This document shows positions 26,270-34,656 of a DNA stretch of 64,000 bases, piece by piece (positions within the stretch are counted from its first letter, which is position 1; every line of letters starts with the position of its first letter). The notes beneath the pieces were generated by a model, which searched no databases, was not told the DNA's origin, and was given only the letters and a program-made list of their open reading frames with translations. Source of the DNA: CATOSP01 sp965197545. GTDB lineage: Bacteria > Chloroflexota > Dehalococcoidia > Lucifugimonadales > UBA3495. The DNA is taken from the NCBI GenBank assembly GCA_965197545.1, contig CBDANJ010000007.1, positions 1,364,001-1,428,000 on the forward strand, in the 5' to 3' direction. The position numbers were made by a program, and so were the translations under genes.

Positions 26270-26296
26270 AAGGCCTGGAATCAATTTCCAGGCCTT
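26270..26296 (+). terminator. Rho-independent terminator of fbp
   Basis: An 11-bp perfect stem (AAGGCCTGGAA at 26270-26280 paired with 26286-26296) with a 5-base loop is followed by ACGTTTTGTT. It lies 57 bases after the fbp stop. The opposite strand also offers a T/A-rich flank, so it may help separate fbp from aspS in both directions. Confidence 0.75.
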
Positions 26297-26360
26297 ACGT
26301 TTTGTTGGCCGAGGGCGGCGACGGGAGTTACTCGGACGGCGATTACCAGAAACGTGTTTA

Positions 26361-26470
26361 GTAACTATCTCGAAACGAGGCTTCCCCAACGTCTCCCCCT
26401 TTCGGAAAAGGGGGATTAAGGGGGATTTCCCCTCTGCCCAAGCCTGCTGGTCCAGTTTTGAGATAGTTTC
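26361..26470 (+). mobile_element. MITE, 110 bp, copy 1
   Basis: This non-coding element has imperfect inverted ends (GTAACTATCTCGAAAC left; complement of AAACTATCTCAAAAC right) and is bounded by TTA on both sides (26358-26360 and 26471-26473), a 3-base target duplication. A second copy of identical length and orientation lies at 34507. The right-hand TTA is the complement of the aspS stop codon, so the insertion keeps aspS intact. Internal CCCCCTTT/AAAGGGGG words can form a hairpin that might act as a terminator. A TNA target is typical of some IS5-family subgroups, whose transposase may move it in trans. Confidence 0.8.
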
Positions 26471-28261
26471 TTACTCTGTAATGTCCAGCGACAACTCCTT
26501 TAGCTGGGATGGGGCCACCGGGGCAGGTGCGCCAAACAATAGGTCAGTACCCGTCTGAGTCTTGGGGAAGGCTATTACATCCCGGATGGAAGCCGAGTCA
26601 GTCAACATGGCGACGATGCGGTCTATTCCTGGCGCGATGCCGCCGTGGGGTGGAGCCCCGTACTCGAACGCCTGCAGAATGTGGCCGAACAGCTCGTTCA
26701 CTTGCTCTTTGGTGTACCCCAAGATGCCGAATATCTTTTCTTGCAGCTCTCTTTCGTGGATCCGTATGCTGCCGCTGGCCAACTCCGTGCCGTTGCAGAC
26801 AAGGTCGTAGTGCCGGGCCCTGACTGCGCCGGGGTCGCCTTCGTCCAGCAAATGCGCCTCGCCGAGGGCCGGTGAGGTGAAGGGGTGGTGGGATGATTCC
26901 CACTTTTGTGCGTTCTCGTCCCACTCGAACAACGGAAATTGGGTGACGAAAGCGAAAATCAACGTGTCCGGGTCCGCCAGGCCCAGCTTTTCGCCCATGT
27001 GAAGGCGCATGACGTTGAGCCACTGGTTGGCCTGCCGCGCCGGGCCAGCCATGAGCAGGACCATGTCTCCCGGCCCTGCACCCACTCGCCCGGCCAGCCG
27101 CTTGTTCCACTCCACCGGCATCCTGAGTCCCGCTGAACTCAGGACGTTTTCCTCCGTCATGTCCTCCAGGGAACCTTCACACCTGAACCGTATGTGGCTG
27201 AGACCGGCTGCCCCGGCGTCCCGCGCCACCTGCTCCAACTCCCTGACTTGAGAAGTGGCCATCTTCGCCTGCCCCGGAGCGGCGAACCCCTTCACGATCC
27301 CGCCCTGCTGGACCACGGATTGAAACACGCGGAACTCAGTCTCCGCGGCCAGGTCCGATACGTCGGCCATTTCCAGGCCGAACCGGAGGTCAGGCTTGTC
27401 CGAACCGTACTTGTCCATCGCATCCTGGAAGGACAGCCTCGGGAAGGGTTTGACGATAGTTTTTTCGGGCGCCACGGCTTCGACCATGGCGCTAAACAGC
27501 TCTTCGGTCAGGCCAAGCACGTCCTCTTCATCCACGAAGCTCATCTCAAGGTCGAGCTGGGTGTGCTCTAGCTGGCGGTCGGCCCGAAGATCTTCATCGC
27601 GGAAGCACCGGGCGATCTGAAAGTACTTTTCGATACCTGACACCATGAGCAACTGCTTGAGTTGCTGGGGAGACTGTGGCAGCGCGTAAAAGCTGCCCGG
27701 CTGCATCCGGCTGGGGACCAGGAAGTCGCGCGCGCCCTCTGGGGTGCTCTTTATCAAGATCGGCGTTTCGATCTCCAGGAATCCCCGGGCGTCCAAGAAG
27801 TCGCGGATGTACTTGACCACCTTGTGACGAATAATCAGGTTCCGTTGCATGGCTGGGCGGCGCAGGTCCAAGTACCGGTACCGGAGGCGCAGGCTTTCGT
27901 CAACCTCCACGTCGTCGGTGATGTAGAAGGGTGTGGTAAGCGAGGAGTTGAGGACCTCCACCTCCTCGGCGGCGACCTCCACCTCTCCGGTGCCCATCTG
28001 AGGGTTATCGCTGCCCTCGGGCCGGCGATTGACCGTCCCTTTAACCTGGACGACCCATTCCGGGCGCAACTGTTCGGCGATCTTGTAGGCTTCCGGAGAC
28101 AATTCCGGGTTGAACACCACCTGTACCACGCCCGACCGGTCCCGGAGGTCCACGAAAATGATACCCCCATGGTCCCGCCGTCTCCCGACCCAGCCCGCCA
28201 GGGTATGACGGGTGTCGATGTCTCCCGCTCTAAGCTCACCACAGTCCGCGCTCTTAAGCAC
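26471..28261 (-). CDS. aspS: Aspartyl-tRNA synthetase
   Basis: A class II synthetase of 596 residues, the bacterial form with an inserted GAD domain. It has an N-terminal OB fold (TLAGWVGRRRDHGGIIFVDLRDRSG), the motif 2 region CFRDEDLRADRQLEHTQLD, and motif 3 with GIAPGIDRIVAML near the end. The GTG at 28261 follows a GGAGGCG site. The stop codon coincides with the target duplication of the adjacent MITE. Whether it charges only tRNA-Asp or also tRNA-Asn cannot be decided from sequence by eye. Confidence 0.96.
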   Translation of the reverse strand: MLKSADCGELRAGDIDTRHTLAGWVGRRRDHGGIIFVDLRDRSGVVQVVFNPELSPEAYKIAEQLRPEWVVQVKGTVNRRPEGSDNPQMGTGEVEVAAEEVEVLNSSLTTPFYITDDVEVDESLRLRYRYLDLRRPAMQRNLIIRHKVVKYIRDFLDARGFLEIETPILIKSTPEGARDFLVPSRMQPGSFYALPQSPQQLKQLLMVSGIEKYFQIARCFRDEDLRADRQLEHTQLDLEMSFVDEEDVLGLTEELFSAMVEAVAPEKTIVKPFPRLSFQDAMDKYGSDKPDLRFGLEMADVSDLAAETEFRVFQSVVQQGGIVKGFAAPGQAKMATSQVRELEQVARDAGAAGLSHIRFRCEGSLEDMTEENVLSSAGLRMPVEWNKRLAGRVGAGPGDMVLLMAGPARQANQWLNVMRLHMGEKLGLADPDTLIFAFVTQFPLFEWDENAQKWESSHHPFTSPALGEAHLLDEGDPGAVRARHYDLVCNGTELASGSIRIHERELQEKIFGILGYTKEQVNELFGHILQAFEYGAPPHGGIAPGIDRIVAMLTDSASIRDVIAFPKTQTGTDLLFGAPAPVAPSQLKELSLDITE

Positions 28262-28366
28262 GCGCCGCCTCCAGTATCAGGTTTATCCAGGTTGTGTAAT
28301 GGTTACCGCACCCGGCTTATCTCCGCCCGTTCGGGCCGGGGCCGGTAACGTTCGCCGCGCCTGAGG

Positions 28367-30169
28367 TTAGGTCCCTGGCAGCCGGTCGAAGATATTATCG
28401 AAAGGGCTGGCCGAAAAGGGATTCGCCTGATTGGACAGCATGTCCATGACCATAGGCGCAAGCGCATCCGGATCGCTCACCGGCGGGAGACACAGGGTGT
28501 CCAGGCACACGTGGGCCTGAGCCGGGTATTCTCTGTCGTCTACCGCCACGGGCTTAATGACCAGGTTGGGGCAGGGTAGTCTAACGGCGGCGGACAGCAT
28601 GTCCAATGTCCCACTATCCTCCGGACGTCCCTCGAGGGTAACCTCCACCGGAGCGTTGTGCAGCAGGTCGACTGCCTGTCCGTAGACGGCGGCATGCTCT
28701 CCGTACTCGTGGCATGTCTCGGTGAACACGCTCAGAGTGGTCTCGGCCACCTGATGGTAGTTGCTGTCTCCGGTCACTTGTTCCAGCTTGAGGAACGCCA
28801 CCGCCGCGGCCACGTTCTCAGGGAGGGGTTTATCCCTCACTCTCATGTGGCCAATGCTTTCCGGGTCGCGCTCGATGTCGAAAAAACCGCCGTTCTGATG
28901 GTCGAAAAACCGGTCGAGTAGCTCAACGGCAACCGTCCCGGCCCGTTCCAGGTACCGGGGACGGCGGGTATAGGAGTGAGCGTCGATCAGCGCGGTAAGC
29001 AAATTGGCCCAGTCGCCAAGGAACGCAGGGCTGGTGGCGGGGCCGCCGCCGTCAAACACGTGGCTCAAAGAGCCCGCCTCCGCGGCCGCGTCCATGTTGT
29101 CCAGTACCGAGAGCGCCATGTCCAACAGTTCCGGTTTCTGGAGCCTCCAGGAGGCGTCCAAAAGAGCACTGACGGTTACCGCATTGCTGTTGACATAACA
29201 AGACGGGTCGACCGGTGGGGGCGCCTTGAGTTGACGTTCCTCGACGGGAAGCGAGAAATACTCGGAATTCGCCCCCTGGCTTCCCCGGAAACCCCGCGCC
29301 GCATCGTCGTAAAGGTTGCGGAGGATGTAGGCGATCGCGCTTTTCGCAACTCTCCGGTATCTATCTTGCTCCAACAAGTCGGCGGCGTCCAAGTAGGCAC
29401 GCGCCAACGCGACGTTGTCCTCGAGCAGCTTTTCCATCTGTGGGCCGGACCAATCGCAGCCACTGGAGTTTCGAAAGAACCCGCCTTCCTCATGGTCTAA
29501 GAGAGGACCACCGCACATGGCGTCCAGGGTCTTTCGCAGCATCTCTCCGTAGAACCCTTCCCTGGTGGTGCGGAACAAATGGGCCAGGTATTGGACGATG
29601 GGAGCGTTGGGGAACTTTGGTTCCGCGCCAAATCCTCCGTTGACGGCGTCGTAAGCCCCCGCAACCCTGCGGGCCACCCGGTCCACCAAACGGGGTTCCG
29701 GCGGCTCACTCGCGGAGATGCGGCCGATTCTCTCCCGGTAGTGGCGCAAGCGTTCTCCGGCCTGGTCGTAAAGCTGCGGCCTGTCTTCCTCGTAAGCCAC
29801 GCGGAGTTCGGACAGCATCGCCAGAAATTGGTCCGGCGGAAGGTAAGTCGCGCCGCCGATCAACCCACCGTGGGCGGTGAGAAACGCCGTGGTGGGCCAA
29901 CCCCCGACGTTGTACCTGGAGTTGATGTCGGGACGGTGGTCGTTGTCCACCCTGATACCGATGAAATGGTCAGCCAGGATTTGCCGAACGTCGGGATCGG
30001 AGTAGGACGTTTCATCCATGACGTGGCACCAATAACACCACACCGCCGAGATCGAGAGCAGGATGGGCTTGTTTTCATTCTGCGCCCGCGCAAAGGCCTC
30101 GGGGCCCCAGGGAAGCCACTCGATCTGGTGTGCCAGATTGGAAGCGGGAGAAAACCGGAAGCTGGTCAA
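28367..30169 (-). CDS. Thioredoxin-domain protein of the DUF255 / YyaL family
   Basis: A 600-residue protein with an N-terminal thioredoxin-like domain (WCYWCHVM gives C45 and C48, as in this family) and a long alpha/alpha-barrel C-terminal part like N-acylglucosamine epimerases. The usual family opening is recognised as HQIEWLPWGPEAFARA. I chose the TTG at 30169 because GGGGAGG lies just upstream and the product then starts close to the conserved region; the frame extends to 30238. The family is widespread and its biochemical role is not settled. Confidence 0.87.
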   Translation of the reverse strand: MTSFRFSPASNLAHQIEWLPWGPEAFARAQNENKPILLSISAVWCYWCHVMDETSYSDPDVRQILADHFIGIRVDNDHRPDINSRYNVGGWPTTAFLTAHGGLIGGATYLPPDQFLAMLSELRVAYEEDRPQLYDQAGERLRHYRERIGRISASEPPEPRLVDRVARRVAGAYDAVNGGFGAEPKFPNAPIVQYLAHLFRTTREGFYGEMLRKTLDAMCGGPLLDHEEGGFFRNSSGCDWSGPQMEKLLEDNVALARAYLDAADLLEQDRYRRVAKSAIAYILRNLYDDAARGFRGSQGANSEYFSLPVEERQLKAPPPVDPSCYVNSNAVTVSALLDASWRLQKPELLDMALSVLDNMDAAAEAGSLSHVFDGGGPATSPAFLGDWANLLTALIDAHSYTRRPRYLERAGTVAVELLDRFFDHQNGGFFDIERDPESIGHMRVRDKPLPENVAAAVAFLKLEQVTGDSNYHQVAETTLSVFTETCHEYGEHAAVYGQAVDLLHNAPVEVTLEGRPEDSGTLDMLSAAVRLPCPNLVIKPVAVDDREYPAQAHVCLDTLCLPPVSDPDALAPMVMDMLSNQANPFSASPFDNIFDRLPGT

Positions 30170-30591
30170 CGATCCTCCCCGAGGCCACGCTGTATTCGGA
30201 AACCGGCGAGTGCGGCAGACCCGTTCTGTGGCGGCCACGAGTTAGCGAAAGGCGGGGACGAAATCCGCCATCTTAAGATTAACGTTAGCACAGCGCCATG
30301 TCGTTTTCAACAAAAGAGGTTTGGGACTCAGTGTGTACCTGTAGATAACGCACCTGCCTATCTCCGCTCACGCAGAGAGGTGTAAGACCGTTTGCCCAAT
30401 GGAACAGAGTCGAAATGCCGTCCCAGCTGGGTGTGGTCCCTCGACTCCGCTACGCTGCGCTCAGGATGAACGGAGATTGGTCCCGGTGAGCCAGGATAAG
30501 TACGACAGATACGCCTAAGACAATGGAATACGCCCTAGTCGGCTATTGTCCCCAAGGCCTCCACGCACGTGAAGCGTGAGGGCGGCTTCAG
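30170..30591. other. Intergenic region with a dispersed-repeat remnant
   Basis: No gene is supported in these 420 bases. Around 30437-30475 the sequence reads as a CCCTCGACTCCGCTACGCTG / GCTCAGGATGAACGG type word, a pattern common to short intergenic repeats of many genomes. No clear terminator T run is visible. The region separates two minus-strand genes and probably carries the promoter of the thioredoxin-domain gene. Confidence 0.45.
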
Positions 30592-31236
30592 CTAGTCTAG
30601 GTCCGGGAAGGCTTCTCCCCAGCGGTCCTCGTATACGACGTCCGACAAAGGGCCACGGCGTACCGGCCCAAAGTTGCCCATCGGGTAGCCAATGGGCAAG
30701 ATGGCGTAGGAGTGGACTCCCGGTGGAAGACCCAGAATCTCCTCGACTTCCTTCTCGTGGCGCAGGTGCCGGGTAGTCAGGGTAGCTCCGAGGCCCAGGG
30801 CCCTAGCCGTCAGCAACATGTTTTGCACGGCGGGGTAGATGGATGCGCCGGACGACCGGGAAGGCGTCCCGTCGCCGTCGTCCTGACAAGCCACGATCCA
30901 GATGGGAGCATCGTGGTAGTGTTCGGTCAGGTATTCCACCGCGTCGTGCTGGCGCCGGTACCGGCCAGGGCTGGAACCCGGAGGCGGCGCGCTGCCCCGG
31001 TAACGCGGGCCCACCACCTCGTCGAAGGCCTTTTGGTACCACTTCTGCACCTTCTCTTTGATGGCGCGGTCCTTGATTACCATGAACCGCCACCGTTGGT
31101 TGTTCCCCCCGCTGGCGGCGCAAACCCCGGATTCCAGGATTGTTCGCACCAGTTCGTCGGGCACCGGGTCCGGCTTGAGCCGTCTCATGGCCCGGGTGCT
31201 GCGAATTATCTCGAACAGGTCGGTCCCTTCAGGCAT
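30592..31236 (-). CDS. Nitroreductase-family protein
   Basis: A 214-residue FMN-binding nitroreductase fold protein. The N-terminal FMN phosphate-binding pattern IIRSTRAMRRLKPDPVPDEL is typical, as is the AASGGNNQRWRFMVI segment. The C-terminal region (LGLPPGVHSYAILPIGYP) also fits the family. The ATG has a run of G (AGGGGG) upstream. Related domains occur in F420-processing FbiB, but this stand-alone protein shows no ligase part, so a link to F420 is only speculation. The substrate is unknown. Confidence 0.88.
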   Translation of the reverse strand: MPEGTDLFEIIRSTRAMRRLKPDPVPDELVRTILESGVCAASGGNNQRWRFMVIKDRAIKEKVQKWYQKAFDEVVGPRYRGSAPPPGSSPGRYRRQHDAVEYLTEHYHDAPIWIVACQDDGDGTPSRSSGASIYPAVQNMLLTARALGLGATLTTRHLRHEKEVEEILGLPPGVHSYAILPIGYPMGNFGPVRRGPLSDVVYEDRWGEAFPDLD

Positions 31237-31278
31237 GATGTCCCCCTCTCAGTCTCTCCGGATTAAATAGCTATTGGA

Positions 31279-32058
31279 TCAAAGCGGCGTTTTGAATCTG
31301 GGCGGGCGTTTCTCAAGGAATGCGGTCATTGCCTCGTGGGGATGCGACGTGGCGAAGCAGAGGGCAAACGCCTTGATGCTGTACTCCGCCGCCTCTTCCT
31401 CCCCCATCTCCAGCCACTTGGCGACGATCTCTTTCTGGGTCGAAAGCACATACGGGCTCATTCCCAGAAACCCATTCGCCGTTTCCGAAACCGCCCCTTC
31501 AAGTTCGGCCCTGGATACCAGCCGGTCGATCAGTCCGATCCGCAACGCCTCTTCCGCCTCGACGCTCTGGCCGGTCAACAACATCGCTCTGGCCCTGCCC
31601 AGGCCCACCGTGCGCGGCAGCAGGGAGGCTTCTATGACCGATGGCAGGCCCACCCTGACCTCCGGCAGGCCAAATATCGCATCTTCGGCCGCGATGCGAA
31701 TGTCGCAAGCCAAGGCCAATTCCAAAGCTCCTCCCAGGCATGGCCCCCGCACCGCCGCCACAACAGGGAGAGGAGCGGTTAGCAGCTTCCGAGCCGCCGT
31801 GTGGAGGGTGCGGATAAAAGACTCCGCTTCGAGCGGCGCCAGGTCTTTCATCTCATGGAGGTCAACACCGGCGGAGAAGGCCCGCTCCCCCGATCCCCGC
31901 AACACGATTGCACGTACCTCGGGGTCTTCGCAACACTGGTCTATCCTCTGGGACAAGGACTCGAAAACTTTGCGGCCGAGGAGGTTCAAATTGGTGCGCC
32001 CTTCAACGCTGAGAACGGCGGACCCCTCGCGTTTTTCCAGGGATACCCCGGTGGGCAA
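31279..32058 (-). CDS. Enoyl-CoA hydratase/isomerase family protein
   Basis: A 259-residue crotonase-fold protein. The oxyanion-hole segments are visible: SGERAFSAGVDLHEM and AAVRGPCLGGALELALACD. The catalytic glutamate position of hydratases falls in LPEVRVGLPS. The TTG start has an ideal AGGAGGT site five to seven bases upstream. It may serve in fatty acid or other acyl-CoA degradation together with the CoA-transferase elsewhere in the window, but there is no operon link to prove it. Confidence 0.88.
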   Translation of the reverse strand: MPTGVSLEKREGSAVLSVEGRTNLNLLGRKVFESLSQRIDQCCEDPEVRAIVLRGSGERAFSAGVDLHEMKDLAPLEAESFIRTLHTAARKLLTAPLPVVAAVRGPCLGGALELALACDIRIAAEDAIFGLPEVRVGLPSVIEASLLPRTVGLGRARAMLLTGQSVEAEEALRIGLIDRLVSRAELEGAVSETANGFLGMSPYVLSTQKEIVAKWLEMGEEEAAEYSIKAFALCFATSHPHEAMTAFLEKRPPRFKTPL

Positions 32059-32186
32059 TTTGACCTCCTGATTGGGTGGATTCTGTGCTGTTCAAGGCGG
32101 TGCGACGTTCTGTTGCGGGCCAGCAAGCCCCCGTGTATAGTCGGGTGAGTCCTGTATCCAGCGTCCTGAGAAATCCCCGCCGCCAC

Positions 32187-32873
32187 ATGTCCGAGATAGC
32201 GAAACTACAAGAAACGATTATCAACTGCACTCGCTGCCCCAGGCTGGTGGCGCACCGGGAAGCGGTGGCGCTGAAGCGGCGTCCCATGTACGCCGACTGG
32301 GAATACTGGGGGCGTCCCCTTCCGTCCTTTGGTGATCCCGATGCGCGGCTGGTCATTGTTGGCCTTGCGCCCGCGGCCCACGGAGGAAACCGGACTGGAC
32401 GGATGTTCACCGGCGACCGCAGCGGGGACTGGTTGTACGGGGCGCTTTACAAGTTTGGATTTGCCAGTTCTCCGGACTCCCAGCGGCGCGACGACGGTCT
32501 CAGCCTCCAAGATACTTTCATCACGGCGGCCCTGAGGTGCGCCCCGCCGGCCAACAAACCGTCGCGGGAAGAACGGTTGGAGTGCCAGCCCTACCTTATC
32601 AAGGAGTTGGAGCTGCTCCCCAACGTCCGAGCCGTCGTGGCTCTGGGCAAGATCGCCTTCGACGCCTTCCTGGGCACCTACCCTGTGCGGGGTCTGGAAC
32701 TGCCGTCGCCCCGTCCGAAATTCGGCCATGGAGTGACCTATGAATTGGACGCCGACATTACGCTCATAGGCTCGTATCACCCCAGCCAGCAGAACACTCA
32801 GACAGGGCGCCTTACACCGATGATGTTCGAGTCGGTGTTCCAGCAGGCTAGAATGGCGCTTCAGTTGCGATGA
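32187..32873 (+). CDS. Uracil-DNA glycosylase, family 5 (UDGb type)
   Basis: This enzyme removes uracil and other deaminated bases from DNA. The 228-residue protein has iron-sulfur ligands starting with C14 and C17 (INCTRCPRL), the family 5 motif GLAPAAHGGNRTGRMFTGD, and the second active-site motif GSYHPSQQNTQTGRLT. Family 5 enzymes are known from thermophiles and Chloroflexota relatives. The ATG at 32187 begins the conserved part; the frame is open from 32076 but the extension has no family similarity. It faces the divergent enoyl-CoA hydratase gene. Confidence 0.9.
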   Translation: MSEIAKLQETIINCTRCPRLVAHREAVALKRRPMYADWEYWGRPLPSFGDPDARLVIVGLAPAAHGGNRTGRMFTGDRSGDWLYGALYKFGFASSPDSQRRDDGLSLQDTFITAALRCAPPANKPSREERLECQPYLIKELELLPNVRAVVALGKIAFDAFLGTYPVRGLELPSPRPKFGHGVTYELDADITLIGSYHPSQQNTQTGRLTPMMFESVFQQARMALQLR

Positions 32874-32935
32874 CCCGGTACGGCGCAGCCCTCCGGGACC
32901 TTGGGTCCCCTTCCGAGCCGATTTGCGGCGCAGAC

Positions 32936-33274
32936 CTATTCGGAGAGGGGCACTGTTGCCGACAGCCGAGTGGAGCTACCGGAGTTGCGCGTCGTGTGCC
33001 CCTGGCCAGTGAGGTCTTCGGCCAGAAGGGCGGTGCCGGCGCCAAACCGGTGCACCGAGCCATCCCCCAGGCCGATCTCCATCTCCCCGTCGAGGGTAAT
33101 CACGTACTGACGCCGGGGCGCGTTGTGCCAGTCGGAAAAACTCCCAGCGGGCGACTCCCGGAAGACCACGTGCGTGGTGGACTGAATAGTTGCCAGGTCG
33201 GGGTGAGACCCCAGGTCCATCTCTTCGAGGTGTGATTGGCCGTCGTCGCCGGTATACAACCTTACGATTCCCAT
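32936..33274 (-). CDS. Small cupin-domain protein
   Basis: A 112-residue single-domain cupin. The second half carries the cupin pattern QYVITLDGEMEIGLGDGSVHRFGAGTALL, seen here as parts around residues 56-85. Metal-ligand histidines are not in the classical positions, so enzymatic activity is doubtful. It lies convergent with the glycosylase gene and divergent from the LLM gene. The role is unknown. Confidence 0.8.
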   Translation of the reverse strand: MGIVRLYTGDDGQSHLEEMDLGSHPDLATIQSTTHVVFRESPAGSFSDWHNAPRRQYVITLDGEMEIGLGDGSVHRFGAGTALLAEDLTGQGHTTRNSGSSTRLSATVPLSE

Positions 33275-33466
33275 GGCTTCGGACTCCTGTGATTGAGTTG
33301 GGCAGAGGTTACCCGGCGGATGGGACTCCCGCGCCGGGCATGAGACAGATTAACGGTTGCGGGTTACGGGCGCAACTGAATTTAGGGTGCGCGTTCCATT
33401 CGCCGTGCTCCGGTTACCCGGACATGCGGACCTGAGAGGTAAGACTAGCTAACGGAGGGACTCGAT

Positions 33467-34510
33467 ATGGAAATCGGAGTTGGACTGGATGGGGGGCTGC
33501 GCCTCTCCACTTCTGAGCAAGTAGAACTATCGCAGGAGGCGGCCCGGCTGGGCTATACCAGCATTTGGACCAACGAGGGCAGCGGACAGGACATGTTCCA
33601 GGTCTGCGCCCAACGCTGGGCGGCCAGCACCGAGGTGGTCCCGGAGGGCCTGGCAACGGGGATAGCCGTGTCTCCGGTGATGTACCGTTCCCCGGTGGCT
33701 TTCGCCATGAGCGGAGGAACGCTGAGTCAGTTGACCGGAGGGAAATTCTACATGGGCATCGGGTCGGGCGGCGCGTACCGTCCCAGGTCCAGGCAGTCGA
33801 TGGGCCTGCCAAGGCTCTCGGCGTTGGCCATGATGCGTGATTACCTGATTACCGTGAAAGGCTTGGTCAACGGTGAAGAGTCAGACTATCAGGGCGACGT
33901 CGTGACGCTGCGGGGAATCAAGCTCGACATCTACCCTCCCCCTCGGACACCGGTCTATCTCGGAGCGCTGGGACCGGAAATGCTCCGGTTGTCCGGTGAG
34001 CTTGCCGACGGGGCATGTCTGAATTGGTGCAATCCGGACCAAATCGCCTGGAGCCGGGAGCGAGTCGCCGAAGGCGCCGCCCGCGTAGGCCGGGACCCGA
34101 GCGAAGTCAAGATGGTGGAATACATCCGTGTCTGTGTTGACGATGACGTGGACACGGCCAGGCTCGCGTATGCCAGGGCGACCATGGGATACGCGCTGGG
34201 GGCAACGGTCCCTTCGACGAGGGAGCGAGGCTTGGGCTACCGGGCGCATTTCGAGCGCATGGGCTTTACCGAGGAACTGGCCGGTCTGGACGAGATGCGG
34301 ATGAACAACGCGACGCGTGATGAGGTCGCGGAGGCATTCTCACCGGAATTGCTGAGTACGGTCGGCTACTACGGGAAGTCGGAAGGAGCGGCGGAAGCCT
34401 TCGGTAATCTGTCCCAAGGTCTGGACACCGCCATCGTCCGAGTCGTCTCAGCCCGTCCCGGAATCGAGTCGATATTGGCCGTAATGAGGGCTTGCGCGCC
34501 CAATAAGTAA
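33467..34510 (+). CDS. LLM-class flavin/F420-dependent oxidoreductase
   Basis: A 347-residue luciferase-like protein, the third in the window. Family segments include IGVGLDGGLRLS at the start, GGKFYMGIGSGGAYRP in the middle and PVYLGALGPEMLRLSGELADG later. The ATG at 33467 has a GGAGGG site. The stop codon TAA is supplied by the end of a MITE inserted at the 3' end; without it the frame would read one more codon to a TAG. It precedes the HpaB-type hydroxylase gene and may take part in the same oxidative pathway. Confidence 0.86.
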   Translation: MEIGVGLDGGLRLSTSEQVELSQEAARLGYTSIWTNEGSGQDMFQVCAQRWAASTEVVPEGLATGIAVSPVMYRSPVAFAMSGGTLSQLTGGKFYMGIGSGGAYRPRSRQSMGLPRLSALAMMRDYLITVKGLVNGEESDYQGDVVTLRGIKLDIYPPPRTPVYLGALGPEMLRLSGELADGACLNWCNPDQIAWSRERVAEGAARVGRDPSEVKMVEYIRVCVDDDVDTARLAYARATMGYALGATVPSTRERGLGYRAHFERMGFTEELAGLDEMRMNNATRDEVAEAFSPELLSTVGYYGKSEGAAEAFGNLSQGLDTAIVRVVSARPGIESILAVMRACAPNK

Positions 34511-34616
34511 CTATCTCAAAACGAGGCTTCCCCAAGGTCTCCCCCTTTGGCAAAAGGGGGAATAAGGGGGATTTCCCCCCTGCCCAACCCTGCTCGTTCA
34601 ATTTTGAGATACTTTC
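34507..34616 (+). mobile_element. MITE, 110 bp, copy 2
   Basis: This copy has the same length and orientation as the one at 26361. It begins GTAACTATCTCAAAACG and ends TTTTGAGATACTTTC. It is flanked by TAA on both sides (34504-34506 and 34617-34619), a 3-base target duplication. The first bases of the element supply the stop codon of the upstream LLM gene. Internal poly-C/poly-G words can form a hairpin just past that stop. No protein is encoded. Confidence 0.8.
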
Positions 34617-34656
34617 TAAGGCCTAGCAACACGTCAGGTACATCGGGGGGCTGACC

